Origin: Bacilli bacterium
Lineage (GTDB): Bacteria; Bacillota_I; Bacilli_A; RF39; UBA660
Assembly (NCBI GenBank): GCA_022795155.1
Contig: JAAWGF010000019.1
Location: 1-33,745, forward strand
Direction: 5' to 3'
DNA length: 33,745 nt
In this document: positions 7,536 through 15,792 of the stretch, one piece after another
How the letters are laid out: every line of letters begins with the position of its first letter
Numbering within the stretch: position 1 is the stretch's first letter
Made by a program: the position numbers and the translations under genes
Notes under the pieces: generated by a model
Databases searched by the model: none
The model's input: only the letters and a program-made list of their open reading frames with translations
What the model was told of the DNA's origin: nothing

Positions 7536-7564
7536 ATATTATCAAATAACTTATATTAAGTCTA
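7536..7564 (-). promoter_or_regulatory. Extended -10 promoter of the Nudix gene
   Basis: On the minus strand: TAGACT (7564-7559), 17-bp spacer, TAATAT (7541-7536) preceded by TGA, giving the TGn extension that would compensate for the weak -35. Confidence 0.55.
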
Positions 7565-7625
7565 GGATAATAGATAATAATGAATAAATCTAATGTTATG
7601 AATTAAAGAAATATATAAAAATGTA

Positions 7626-7653
7626 TTGACATATATATAAATTGTGATAGTAT
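7626..7653 (+). promoter_or_regulatory. Sigma-A promoter of the small lipoprotein gene
   Basis: TTGACA (7626-7631), 16-bp spacer, TAGTAT (7648-7653) preceded by TGA. The position excludes an in-frame start at 7644. Confidence 0.75.
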
Positions 7654-7679
7654 GTATAAATGAAGAGGGTAATTTGTTT

Positions 7680-8054
7680 ATGAAAGATATTATGATTTTT
7701 AAGAAAAAAGCTTTAGCCGTATTAAGTACAGGTATAATATTAACATCTTTTGCTGGATGTAATTTAGATGAGAATAATTTAATTGAAAGTGAAAATCCAA
7801 AACAAAGTAGTGTCGAAATGATGGAAGAAACTAAAGCAAATGAAACAGAAAAAGCATCTAAAAAGGAATCTATCGATGAAAACAATAATTTAAGAGATAA
7901 AATTAAAGCCCATGCTATAGCTTTAAGTACAATGCTTAGTGCAATAGTGGCACTTAAAGTGATTTTGTCAAAAGAAAAAGATGAAATAAAAGATGAAGAG
8001 TTAAAATTAGATAGTAAGAAAAAATATGATAAACAAAAAACATATCATAGATAA
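7680..8054 (+). CDS. Small lipoprotein with a second membrane segment
   Basis: The 124-residue product has a basic tip, a hydrophobic stretch and the lipobox FAGC (about residues 24-27), then an acidic, Glu/Lys-rich linker, a second hydrophobic segment (about residues 77-96) and a highly charged Lys/Asp/Glu tail. The lipid anchor plus a membrane span would put the tail on the cytoplasmic side. No family is recognised. The ATG at 7680 follows GAGGG by 10 bases and the promoter at 7626-7653. It is monocistronic, with a terminator at 8083. Confidence 0.72.
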   Translation: MKDIMIFKKKALAVLSTGIILTSFAGCNLDENNLIESENPKQSSVEMMEETKANETEKASKKESIDENNNLRDKIKAHAIALSTMLSAIVALKVILSKEKDEIKDEELKLDSKKKYDKQKTYHR

Positions 8055-8082
8055 TATTATTAAAAATCAAATTATAAAAAAG

Positions 8083-8117
8083 AAAATACAAGTTATCTTA
8101 TTAATTTGTATTTTTAT
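8083..8117 (+). terminator. Weak intrinsic terminator
   Basis: AAAATACAA (8083-8091) pairs with TTGTATTTT (8106-8114), followed by further T. The stem is AT-rich and the loop is 14 bases, so it is weaker than the others here. Confidence 0.55.
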
Positions 8118-8153
8118 ATTTTAGAATATTTATTAATAAAATTTGAGTTTGAT

Positions 8154-8182
8154 TTGACAAATACAAGTACCAATGTTAGAAT
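8154..8182 (+). promoter_or_regulatory. Sigma-A promoter of the AMP-ligase gene
   Basis: TTGACA (8154-8159), 17-bp spacer, TAGAAT (8177-8182) with TG one base upstream. The segment CAATGTTAGAAT is close to the equivalent part of the phosphodiesterase copy 1 promoter. Confidence 0.8.
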
Positions 8183-8209
8183 AAGTGATACATTCAAGGA
8201 GGAGTATTA

Positions 8210-9985
8210 ATGAGCAATAATATGAAAAATAATCAAAAATTAACAGGATATGCTAGTATAGATAAGCCACAAAATATTGGTTTCACTTTTTTTGAAAGGC
8301 ATCCATTAATACCAAACATTAATATATATAATACTATAAAATTATTAAGTGTATTTTATAGAAATGAAATAGCTATTGATTGTTTAGATTTAAATGTTAA
8401 TTATCAAACAGTATTAGATGACGCCATAACAATATCATTAGCATTAAAAGAATTAGGTGTAGGTTCTGGAGATATAATTGCAGTCTCTATGCCAAATCTT
8501 TATCAAGCTGTTGCTACATTTTTTGCTTGTAATAGGATAGGTGCGGTAACTACATTTTTGAATTCCTTTGCTTCAACTCAGGAAATAAATTATTACTTAA
8601 ATTTATTTGAATCCCCAATTTTTATTAATTATAATAAATCAAGTGAAGAGAATAATGATACAAAAAAAAATACAAGGGTCAAGCATATAATAACACTGGA
8701 TAAAAAAAATATTAATACAATTAATATGTATAATGACTATCATATTACTAATAATCAAACTACTATTGACTTTAACAGTTTAGGAAGCATTGCAAAATTT
8801 CAAAAAACTAAATTTGAGAGATTTCACAGTTCAAAAGAAAATGCGGTTATTTTGTTTACTAGTGGAACTACGGGAAATCCCAAACCCGTCGTTCTTACAA
8901 ATAAAAATATATTAGCGAGTGGAATTTATTTAAAAAACTCTAGTCACATACAGAATAATGTTGACAAAAAAACCTTAGTTTGTGTTCCATTTACATATCC
9001 TTATGGATTTGGAACTTCCACATTAATGACATTACTAAGCAATAAAACGGCTATCTTAGCTCCAAATATATCTAAAGATACAATTAGTTATTATTTAAAA
9101 AAGAATCCAAATATTATTTTTGGAAGTCCGGCTTTATTAGAGATTATTATGAAGAATATTCCGCCAAATCAAAATTTATCATCTGTTTCAACTTTTATAT
9201 CAGGTGGTGATTTTTTAACTCCTTCCAATAGTGAGAGAGGTAAAAAGTTTTTTGAGAAACATGGAGCACATGTAAAAATAGGCAATGGTTCTGGCAATGC
9301 TGAAACTGTTTCTTGCGGAACTAATCCTGTTGGCATAGATATTAAACCTGAAACAGCTGGTAAAGTATTAGTTGGAACTGATATAATGATTGTAGATCCA
9401 AATACTATGGAAGAGAAGAAATATAATGAGGAAGGATTGCTATGTGTATCTGGCAAGCATGTATTTAAGGAATATTACAAAGCTGCTGATCTTACAAAAG
9501 AGGTAAAATTTAAAAGAAATGGGAAAGAATATTTTAAAACGGGGACGATGGGTTTTATTGATCAGCAAGGATATTTTACTCTAACCGGAAGGCAATCTAG
9601 ATTTTATATAATGTCAACGCTGAATAAAGTATATTGTGATCACATTCAAAATATAATATCACAACTTGATTGTGTACAAGATTGCGCAATTGTCAAAGTG
9701 CCAGATGATGATAAATTATTTGTAAATAAGGCATATATAGTAATTAATAAGAAGATAGAAAAAAATGATATTGAAAGTTATATTATAGATTTGCTAAATA
9801 AACCATTAATATCAAAAAATGGTGATATTTTACAACTTAAAGATTATGAAATTCCAACATATTTTGAATTTGTAGAATTTTTGCCGAGAAAAGCTGGAAC
9901 AGAGAAAATTGATTATACATTATTAGAACAGGACGCAATTGAAAAGCTACCAAATAATAAAAAGATGGTGTTAAAAATAACCTAA
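8210..9985 (+). CDS. AMP-binding (ANL superfamily) ligase-like protein
   Basis: The 591-residue protein is an adenylate-forming enzyme of the acyl-CoA synthetase type, expected to activate a carboxylic acid with ATP. The phosphate loop TSGTTGNPKPV (217-227) is complete, Glu365 of the A5 motif is present (GNAET), and Lys566 in GTEKIDY fits the A10 catalytic lysine. Two positions are unusual: the A7 motif is TGT with Thr446 in place of the ribose-binding Asp of TGD, and the A8 hinge after GRQSRFYI lacks the usual Gly. So the substrate or second half-reaction may differ from ordinary acyl-CoA synthetases. It is cytoplasmic, with strong AAGGAGGA before the ATG, and monocistronic. Confidence 0.82.
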   Translation: MSNNMKNNQKLTGYASIDKPQNIGFTFFERHPLIPNINIYNTIKLLSVFYRNEIAIDCLDLNVNYQTVLDDAITISLALKELGVGSGDIIAVSMPNLYQAVATFFACNRIGAVTTFLNSFASTQEINYYLNLFESPIFINYNKSSEENNDTKKNTRVKHIITLDKKNINTINMYNDYHITNNQTTIDFNSLGSIAKFQKTKFERFHSSKENAVILFTSGTTGNPKPVVLTNKNILASGIYLKNSSHIQNNVDKKTLVCVPFTYPYGFGTSTLMTLLSNKTAILAPNISKDTISYYLKKNPNIIFGSPALLEIIMKNIPPNQNLSSVSTFISGGDFLTPSNSERGKKFFEKHGAHVKIGNGSGNAETVSCGTNPVGIDIKPETAGKVLVGTDIMIVDPNTMEEKKYNEEGLLCVSGKHVFKEYYKAADLTKEVKFKRNGKEYFKTGTMGFIDQQGYFTLTGRQSRFYIMSTLNKVYCDHIQNIISQLDCVQDCAIVKVPDDDKLFVNKAYIVINKKIEKNDIESYIIDLLNKPLISKNGDILQLKDYEIPTYFEFVEFLPRKAGTEKIDYTLLEQDAIEKLPNNKKMVLKIT

Positions 9986-9996
9986 AACTAAGTCAT

Positions 9997-10027
9997 AACT
10001 ATAAAGTTAATATTTATAGTTTTTTTT
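9997..10027 (+). terminator. Intrinsic terminator after the AMP-ligase
   Basis: A perfect 9-bp stem (9997-10005 with 10013-10021), 7-base loop and T tract to 10027. The last bases also form the -35 of the next promoter. Confidence 0.85.
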
Positions 10028-10055
10028 GAAAAAGAATATAAATATATGTTATAAT
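10026..10055 (+). promoter_or_regulatory. Sigma-A promoter of the hybrid kinase
   Basis: TTGAAA (10026-10031), 18-bp spacer, TATAAT (10050-10055) with TG one base upstream. It is packed directly against the preceding terminator. Confidence 0.75.
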
Positions 10056-10084
10056 AATTCAAGAAAATAGTGAGGTGTTTTATT

Positions 10085-12892
10085 ATGGGTAGTGGTTTAT
10101 TTTTTCCAATATGTGCAATACCTTTTAGTATTTTGATAATTCTTTTGTTTTTTTATAAAGGTCATGTAAAAAATGAGGAGACTAGGATATACTCTTTACT
10201 TATTATTTTGAATTTTATAGGTTTATTTATTGAAATTTTATGTACTGTTGGTTCATTAATTTATAATTATTATCCAATAATTAGCAATATAATATATAAA
10301 ACTTATTTAGTATACTTAATTACATGGATAGGCCTATTTTTATCTTATGTACAATCAATTTCAACAAGATTACCTTTTGAGAGAAATAGAAAATTTAAGT
10401 TATTATTAAGGGTTTTATTAATTATTGAAATTATTATTATATATATTTTACCAATAGATCTTATTATAGAGAATAATTTCTCTACTAGATATACCGCTGG
10501 ACTAAGTGTCGTTTTCGCATATATAATATCAAGTATTGATATTTGTATAATTATAGGTATTATGATTAAAAACATCAAAAATTTAAAAAGTAAAAAATAT
10601 ATACCAATATTCGTATTCCTTACAATTGGAACTCTTGTTATAATTATACAAGGATATAATCCACAATTATTATTAATGACTTATGCTGAAACATTTATTT
10701 GTCTATTAATGTACCACACAATCGAAAACCCAGATATGAGAATGATTGAACAACTAAATCTAGCTAAAAATACGGCTGAACGTGCAAATCAAGCCAAAAG
10801 TGATTTTTTATCAAGTATGTCACATGAGATAAGAACTCCTTTAAATGCCATTGTTGGTTTTTCTGAATGTATCAATCAATCTAATACTTTAGAAGAAGCC
10901 AAAGAAAATGCCACTGATGTTATAACCGCTTCTAATACATTATTAGAAATAGTAAATGGAATTCTTGATATATCAAAAATAGAGTCAGGTAAATTAGAAC
11001 TTATTCAAAATGATTATGATACTTATAAATTATTTAATGATGTAGCAAAACTAATTCAAGCTCGTATTGGTGATAAACCAATTGATTTTAAAGTTGATAT
11101 CGCACCAGACTTACCACCAGTTTTATATGGGGATCATACAAATGTTAAAAAGATTATGATTAATCTGTTAACTAATGCAGTAAAATATACAGATAAAGGG
11201 TTAGTTGTATTAAGTGTAAAATGTGTAAAAGTAAGTAAGGATATTTGTCGCTTAATTATTTCTGTTAAAGATACAGGCCGTGGTATTAAAAAAGAAAATA
11301 TCGATAAATTATTTAATAAATTCCAAAGAATTGAAGAAGATATGAATACCACGATTGAAGGAACAGGCTTAGGACTTGCAATTACAAAACAATTAGTTGA
11401 AATGATGAACGGCAATATTGTTGTTAATAGTATATATGGTGAAGGTTCTAACTTTACAGCCGCCATTGATCAGAGGATATCTCTTGAAAATATTACCTTA
11501 GAATCAAATAATATTGTAACGCAAATTGATTTAAAAGATGCAAAAATATTAATTGTTGACGATAATAAATTAAATCTAAAAGTAGCTAGAAAACTACTTT
11601 TACCTTATAATTGTGATGTAGATATTTGTGAAAGTGGTTTTGAATGCCTTGAAAAAATTAAAAGCGGAAATATTTATGATTTAATTTTAATGGATGATAT
11701 GATGCCTAAAATGCGTGGTACTGAAACTTTGGAAAAACTAAAGGAATTAGACAACTTTAATATTCCAACTATAGCTTTAACAGCAAACGCTATAACAGGT
11801 ATGAGAGAACATTATTTAAAATGTGGCTTTAGTGATTATTTATCTAAACCAATTGAAAAACAAGAATTAGAAAAGGTACTAGAGAAATGTTGTTCTAAGC
11901 AAAAAAACATAGAACAAAAAGAAGAAATAAAATTACAAAACAGTTCTTCAGATGTTAATAAATCTAAAAAATCAGAAATAACTAATGATATTAATTATTT
12001 AGATTATAGTGATAAAAAAATATTAATCGTTGATGATAACAAAATAAATATTAAGATTGCTAGTAAAACTCTTGCTCCATATAAATTTCAAATTGAAGAG
12101 GTATTAAGCGGCTTTGAATGTTTAGAAAAAATCAAAAATGGTAATCATTATGATTTAATATTTATGGATTATATGATGCCTGATATGGATGGAATTGAAA
12201 CTCTAAAAAAATTAAAAGAAGTACCGAATTTTAATACTAAAGTTATTGCTTTAACAGCAGACGCTGTTGATGGCGCAAGAGAAAAATTTTTAAATGCTGG
12301 ATTTGATGAATATATATCAAAACCGATCGATAAAGATTTTTTAAATAAGGTAATCAATGAATTGTTAAGTACTAATATCAAAAATATAAATGAACAAAAT
12401 TTAGCATCATCAAAAGAATTATTTGCTGATATTTCAAGTGAACTATTAGATATGAGTAAATCATTGGATGAAATTGTAATAGATACCAATCCATTAAATT
12501 CTAAACAAAAAAATGTCGATAAAGAATTAGTTACTAATAAAAAAGATATTACTTATTTAAAAGAAAATAATATTGATGTTGATTCTTCAATTGAATTATT
12601 AGGTAGTATTGATGATTATAATGATACTTTAGAAGAATTTTTGAACAATATAAATGAAAGAATAACTAAATTAGAAAAATTTAAAAATGAAAAAGATATG
12701 GAAAACTATGCTATAGAAGTTCATGCCCTAAAAAGTGATTCTAAATATTTAGGCTTTAAAAGATTAGCCGAATTATCGTATAATCATGAAATGAAAAGTA
12801 AAGAAATTGACATAGACTATATTATTAATACTTATGATGAATTAATGAGCGAGTTAAATAGTGTTTTAGAAATTATAAAAAAATATATTTAA
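10085..12892 (+). CDS. Membrane hybrid sensor histidine kinase (HK-REC-REC-HPt)
   Basis: A 935-residue phosphorelay protein. Residues 1-215 hold about seven hydrophobic spans, a likely membrane sensor. The kinase core follows: H box SHEIRTPLNA with phospho-acceptor His247, N box NLLTNAVKYT, G1 DTGRGI and G2 GTGLGLAI. Two receiver domains follow, with acceptors Asp537 and Asp695; both keep the DD pair, the Thr and the Lys (SKPI). The C-terminal HPt domain has VHALKS with His880. All four phosphotransfer sites thus appear intact. The ATG at 10085 follows GAGGTG; an in-frame GTG at 10070 overlaps that site and is rejected. No DNA-binding response regulator is nearby, so the output partner is unknown. 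Confidence 0.92.
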   Translation: MGSGLFFPICAIPFSILIILLFFYKGHVKNEETRIYSLLIILNFIGLFIEILCTVGSLIYNYYPIISNIIYKTYLVYLITWIGLFLSYVQSISTRLPFERNRKFKLLLRVLLIIEIIIIYILPIDLIIENNFSTRYTAGLSVVFAYIISSIDICIIIGIMIKNIKNLKSKKYIPIFVFLTIGTLVIIIQGYNPQLLLMTYAETFICLLMYHTIENPDMRMIEQLNLAKNTAERANQAKSDFLSSMSHEIRTPLNAIVGFSECINQSNTLEEAKENATDVITASNTLLEIVNGILDISKIESGKLELIQNDYDTYKLFNDVAKLIQARIGDKPIDFKVDIAPDLPPVLYGDHTNVKKIMINLLTNAVKYTDKGLVVLSVKCVKVSKDICRLIISVKDTGRGIKKENIDKLFNKFQRIEEDMNTTIEGTGLGLAITKQLVEMMNGNIVVNSIYGEGSNFTAAIDQRISLENITLESNNIVTQIDLKDAKILIVDDNKLNLKVARKLLLPYNCDVDICESGFECLEKIKSGNIYDLILMDDMMPKMRGTETLEKLKELDNFNIPTIALTANAITGMREHYLKCGFSDYLSKPIEKQELEKVLEKCCSKQKNIEQKEEIKLQNSSSDVNKSKKSEITNDINYLDYSDKKILIVDDNKINIKIASKTLAPYKFQIEEVLSGFECLEKIKNGNHYDLIFMDYMMPDMDGIETLKKLKEVPNFNTKVIALTADAVDGAREKFLNAGFDEYISKPIDKDFLNKVINELLSTNIKNINEQNLASSKELFADISSELLDMSKSLDEIVIDTNPLNSKQKNVDKELVTNKKDITYLKENNIDVDSSIELLGSIDDYNDTLEEFLNNINERITKLEKFKNEKDMENYAIEVHALKSDSKYLGFKRLAELSYNHEMKSKEIDIDYIINTYDELMSELNSVLEIIKKYI

Positions 12893-12929
12893 AAATAGGA
12901 TATTAAAAATTATTTATCCTATTTTTCTT
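12891..12929 (+). terminator. Intrinsic terminator after the hybrid kinase
   Basis: A 12-bp stem (12891-12902 with 12915-12926) that uses the stop-codon bases, followed by TTTTTC and more T. Confidence 0.8.
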
Positions 12930-12956
12930 TTAATGTTATACAAAAATAAAATAATA

Positions 12957-12984
12957 TTGACATTTACAAAAAAAGTGATATCAT
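12957..12984 (+). promoter_or_regulatory. Sigma-A promoter of the two-gene unit at 13012
   Basis: TTGACA (12957-12962), 16-bp spacer, TATCAT (12979-12984) preceded by TGA. Confidence 0.75.
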
Positions 12985-13011
12985 AACATAAATAAAAAAG
13001 GGAGGAAATAT

Positions 13012-13395
13012 ATGGATAATTTAGAAAATGAAAATCCTATTAATAATGAATTAGAAAGTAATAATACAGAAAAAGCGACCACTAGTAATAGAAAAAAAAT
13101 TTCTTGGTTAAATATTGCATATGATGTTTTTACCACATTAATTGGTGCCAATATGGCAGGCAACATGATGATTTTAGCAAATAATTACAATATTGATGAA
13201 TTACCAACACCTAGTAAAATATCTATTTATGTTGGTGGGGTCACTTCTATCCTTATGGGAACATGGATAGTATGCAAATCTGGTGACCATTTTTGGAGAC
13301 ACTTAGAAACAAAACTTTACGGTAGTAATTCAGAAGAAGATATTGTGCAAATACCTGAAGATAAAAAAGTAATTTCTAAGAAAAAAACAAAATAA
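13012..13395 (+). CDS. Small membrane protein of unknown function
   Basis: The 127-residue protein has an acidic, Asn-rich N-terminus, two predicted membrane spans (about residues 28-55 and 70-93) and a charged Lys-rich tail. A short positively charged stretch (NRKKIS) precedes span 1, which suggests a hairpin with both ends in the cytoplasm. No family is recognised. GGGAGG precedes the ATG. The next gene starts 58 bases downstream without a terminator, so the two probably share a transcript. Confidence 0.7.
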   Translation: MDNLENENPINNELESNNTEKATTSNRKKISWLNIAYDVFTTLIGANMAGNMMILANNYNIDELPTPSKISIYVGGVTSILMGTWIVCKSGDHFWRHLETKLYGSNSEEDIVQIPEDKKVISKKKTK

Positions 13396-13453
13396 AATAT
13401 AATTTATATTGGAGAAAATAATTATAGAGCTGATATTAAAAGGAGGAAAAATA

Positions 13454-14524
13454 ATGGATTATGATTATCGTGATAAAATTACATTAGTAGCTTTAAATGA
13501 CTCATTATTACAAAATTTGAAAAGTCATAATCAAACTAAAAATGATATTGTAGTTTATCGCGTAGCCGAAAAATTAAATGCTAAAGGATTAGAAAATATT
13601 TTACCTATTGATTGTGGTAGTTTATTTGTAAACAAGCAACATAATATTACCGAATTTTTAAAAAACAATTTATCGTTAGCTGAAATAAAGGCTGTTCAAC
13701 AATTAGGAATAGATAAAGCTAGACATGGGGTTGCTAAATTAGCTATAAGCCCAAAATTAAAAAATTATTATACTATTGAACAAGGAGACAATGAAATTCA
13801 TATTTCTGATGCCATTAAAGAATCAAAAAAAGTAGGTGTTCTATTATCCTGTGTTTCCAATGATATGATGACTTCTGTTTGGGCCGATCCTATTAGTTAT
13901 ATGTTGGCACATATTCCATTGATGGATAAAACAGCTTTAAAAAGAGCCGCTATTTTATTAAGGGAAAAACCTTTAAGACAAAATGTTGTTGATGGTTTAA
14001 AAATAAATATGGAGCAAATTCTTGGAATTAACGCCAATGCTAAAATATGTACATTTGGTATATATAGTCCAATGGTCTTACCACAAACATTTGATATAAT
14101 AATCGATGAGATTAATTACAATGTCCATCAAGTGACTAGAGAATATAATCAAAATTATATTGATATTAATAGTTTAAATTCAAAAATAATTGATTTTCAT
14201 CCAAATACTAAAGGTTATGAAGACATTTCAACATCGGTAGCTGATAGGTTAAGATATGCCTTCCATACAGAGGGAATAACTAAAAGAGGTATTTCGGAAT
14301 TTGAGTATAATAATTTAGGTTTAGATGGTGCCATATCTGATATCCAAAAATATGGTTTACAAGAGAAAAATTATGTTGAGCAATTTGTTTCATATATAGA
14401 GCAAAAATATAATTATTCTGAAGAGCAAGCAAATAAAATATTTAATGCCTTTTTAGTTGGTCGTCCACAGGAAGCAGTTGATATGGAAGAAATATATACG
14501 AAGGCAAAAACATTAGTAAAATAG
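13454..14524 (+). CDS. SGNH/GDSL-like hydrolase, second divergent type
   Basis: The 356-residue protein carries SGNH-like blocks in the right order: ALNDSL near the N-terminus with candidate nucleophile Ser17 (NDS in place of GDS), SCVSND with Asn136-Asp137 in the block III position, and DFHPNTKGY with Asp247, His249 and Asn251, the typical HPN..GY end of GDSL esterases. The D-x-H spacing matches that of the gene at 5314, but the two are otherwise dissimilar. There is no signal peptide. The ATG at 13454 has AAAAGGAGG; an in-frame TTG at 13409 has no clear site. The expected activity is ester hydrolysis on a lipid or acetylated glycan, not specified by the sequence. Confidence 0.68.
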   Translation: MDYDYRDKITLVALNDSLLQNLKSHNQTKNDIVVYRVAEKLNAKGLENILPIDCGSLFVNKQHNITEFLKNNLSLAEIKAVQQLGIDKARHGVAKLAISPKLKNYYTIEQGDNEIHISDAIKESKKVGVLLSCVSNDMMTSVWADPISYMLAHIPLMDKTALKRAAILLREKPLRQNVVDGLKINMEQILGINANAKICTFGIYSPMVLPQTFDIIIDEINYNVHQVTREYNQNYIDINSLNSKIIDFHPNTKGYEDISTSVADRLRYAFHTEGITKRGISEFEYNNLGLDGAISDIQKYGLQEKNYVEQFVSYIEQKYNYSEEQANKIFNAFLVGRPQEAVDMEEIYTKAKTLVK

Positions 14525-14552
14525 AAAAAATACCAAGTCGGTATTTTTTTTC
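14525..14552. terminator. Bidirectional terminator
   Basis: AAAAAATACC (14525-14534) pairs with GGTATTTTTT (14540-14549) around a 5-base loop. T tracts exist on both strands, so it can end both the SGNH-like gene and the convergent gene at 14556. Confidence 0.85.
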
Positions 14553-14555
14553 TCA

Positions 14556-15579
14556 TTATGCTACATTATTATTACGATTATTAGTTAAAACTAATTGTCT
14601 ACCACCAGTCTTTAATCTCTTATATTTATTTCGTCTAATCAATTCCATAATTATAATTGATAATCCTGAAGTAGCCATAAAATTTGGAAATTTAGAACTA
14701 ATTACTTGTTGAGTATTTATACTAATCTCTTCATCAGATAAATTCATCTCTAAGCCATTTTCGATTGTTTGTGCAATTTCTTGATTGTTTTCAAGTTCAA
14801 TGATAATATCATTATGAATTTCAGTAGTTGTCTGCATATTTTCTTTAGAGTCATTTTTATCAGTTCTAACCCCATATGTTTTTTGTTGTAATGCCGAAAT
14901 TCTATATTTACCATTTACCATATTAGCAGATAATATTATATCATCTTCATTAGAACTTCCTCTTACAATATATAAATTTTCTTCTTTTCCAACAATGATT
15001 TGTTTTCCAGGGAATTGATTCTCAATTTCTCTTATAAGCGAAATTTGTGATTTTGTATATTCCGCTTCATTTATATTATTTGAATTCTCAGTATTGATAT
15101 TGATAAATTTTTTGTTTTTTAAAAATCTAAATATTTCTTCCGTATTTTTTGTACCGCTAGCATTACTTACAATATTTTTATTATTAAGAATATCCATAAA
15201 TAATTGCTTAGAGTCATTTCCAAGATTTCTAACAATAAAAATATTACCATCAGCACTTTTAAATTTAAAATAATCTTTTTTATTATCCGAAAATTCCGTA
15301 ATACTACTTAGATTGAGAGATTTTTTTACTTCTTCTTTTAAATTACTAATCGTTGCATCTTTGTCAGATGCTTGAATATTTAATCCTAGTAAACTAGTAA
15401 TAATCTCTCTTTTATTACCTTTCATTATCGTTATAAAGGTATTATTTAATTCTTGTTCATTTAAATTACTAAATTTTTCTTGTAATTGCTTTTTTTGACA
15501 AATCAATACCATTAGCCATTATTCTAAAGTAGTATGAATCAATAATTGCTTCTTTTCTTCTTTTATCTATAATATTCAT
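14556..15579 (-). pseudogene. Gene of unknown function split by a frameshift in an A7 run
   Basis: The proper start is the ATG at 15579, with GAAGGGG five bases upstream and a promoter at 15626-15599. Its frame runs 36 codons (MNIIDKRRKEAI...) and stops just past an A7 run (minus strand; T7 at 15490-15496). The neighbouring frame is open from there to 14556. Removing one A joins them into one 340-residue protein reading ...GIDLSKKQLQEKF. An ATG at 15512 in the second frame has no ribosome binding site. The long part is Asn/Glu/Ile-rich and has a hydrophobic span near the C-terminus followed by a basic tail. No family is recognised. It may be a pseudogene, a slippage-switched gene or a sequencing error. 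Confidence 0.7.
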
Positions 15580-15598
15580 ATTTTCCCCTTCTAGTCTA

Positions 15599-15626
15599 AT
15601 TTTAACATTAATAAAAGCAAAGTCAA
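15599..15626 (-). promoter_or_regulatory. Promoter of the frameshifted gene
   Basis: On the minus strand: TTGACT (15626-15621), 16-bp spacer, TAAAAT (15604-15599) with TG one base upstream. Confidence 0.7.
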
Positions 15627-15683
15627 TTCTCTTTTTTTGTTCTTTACATAAGTTAACAAACAAAAATTAACTTAATTGCTAAA

Positions 15684-15712
15684 TTGACATATATGTATTA
15701 AAAAAATAATAT
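15684..15712 (+). promoter_or_regulatory. Upstream promoter directly before a terminator
   Basis: TTGACA (15684-15689), 17-bp spacer, TAATAT (15707-15712). The predicted start, near 15719, is only a few bases before the hairpin at 15722. Confidence 0.6.
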
Positions 15713-15721
15713 CATATTGAT

Positions 15722-15753
15722 AATACTAAAATTATTATTTGGTATTTTTTTTT
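15722..15753 (+). terminator. Hairpin with T9 upstream of ychF
   Basis: AATACTAAA (15722-15730) pairs with TTTGGTATT (15738-15746; one G-T pair), followed by a run of nine T ending at 15753. No plus-strand gene lies upstream, so it would act only on transcripts from the promoter at 15684. Confidence 0.55.
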
Positions 15754-15767
15754 GATTATGCTATAAT
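15739..15767 (+). promoter_or_regulatory. Promoter of ychF
   Basis: TTGGTA (15739-15744), 17-bp spacer, TATAAT (15762-15767) with TG one base upstream. It overlaps the hairpin at 15722-15753. Confidence 0.65.
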
Positions 15768-15792
15768 ATAAATCAAGAAATGAGGAATTATT

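Noticed and set aside
7562..7885. Minus-strand frame opposite the small lipoprotein gene
   Set aside because: No ribosome binding site, and the opposite strand has a promoter, lipobox and terminator.
11134..11466. Minus-strand frame inside the hybrid kinase gene
   Set aside because: It is a shadow of the kinase ATPase domain, whose motifs are complete on the plus strand.
15580..15663. Longer start for the frameshifted minus-strand gene
   Set aside because: The promoter at 15626-15599 lies within this extension, and the ATG at 15579 has the better ribosome binding site.
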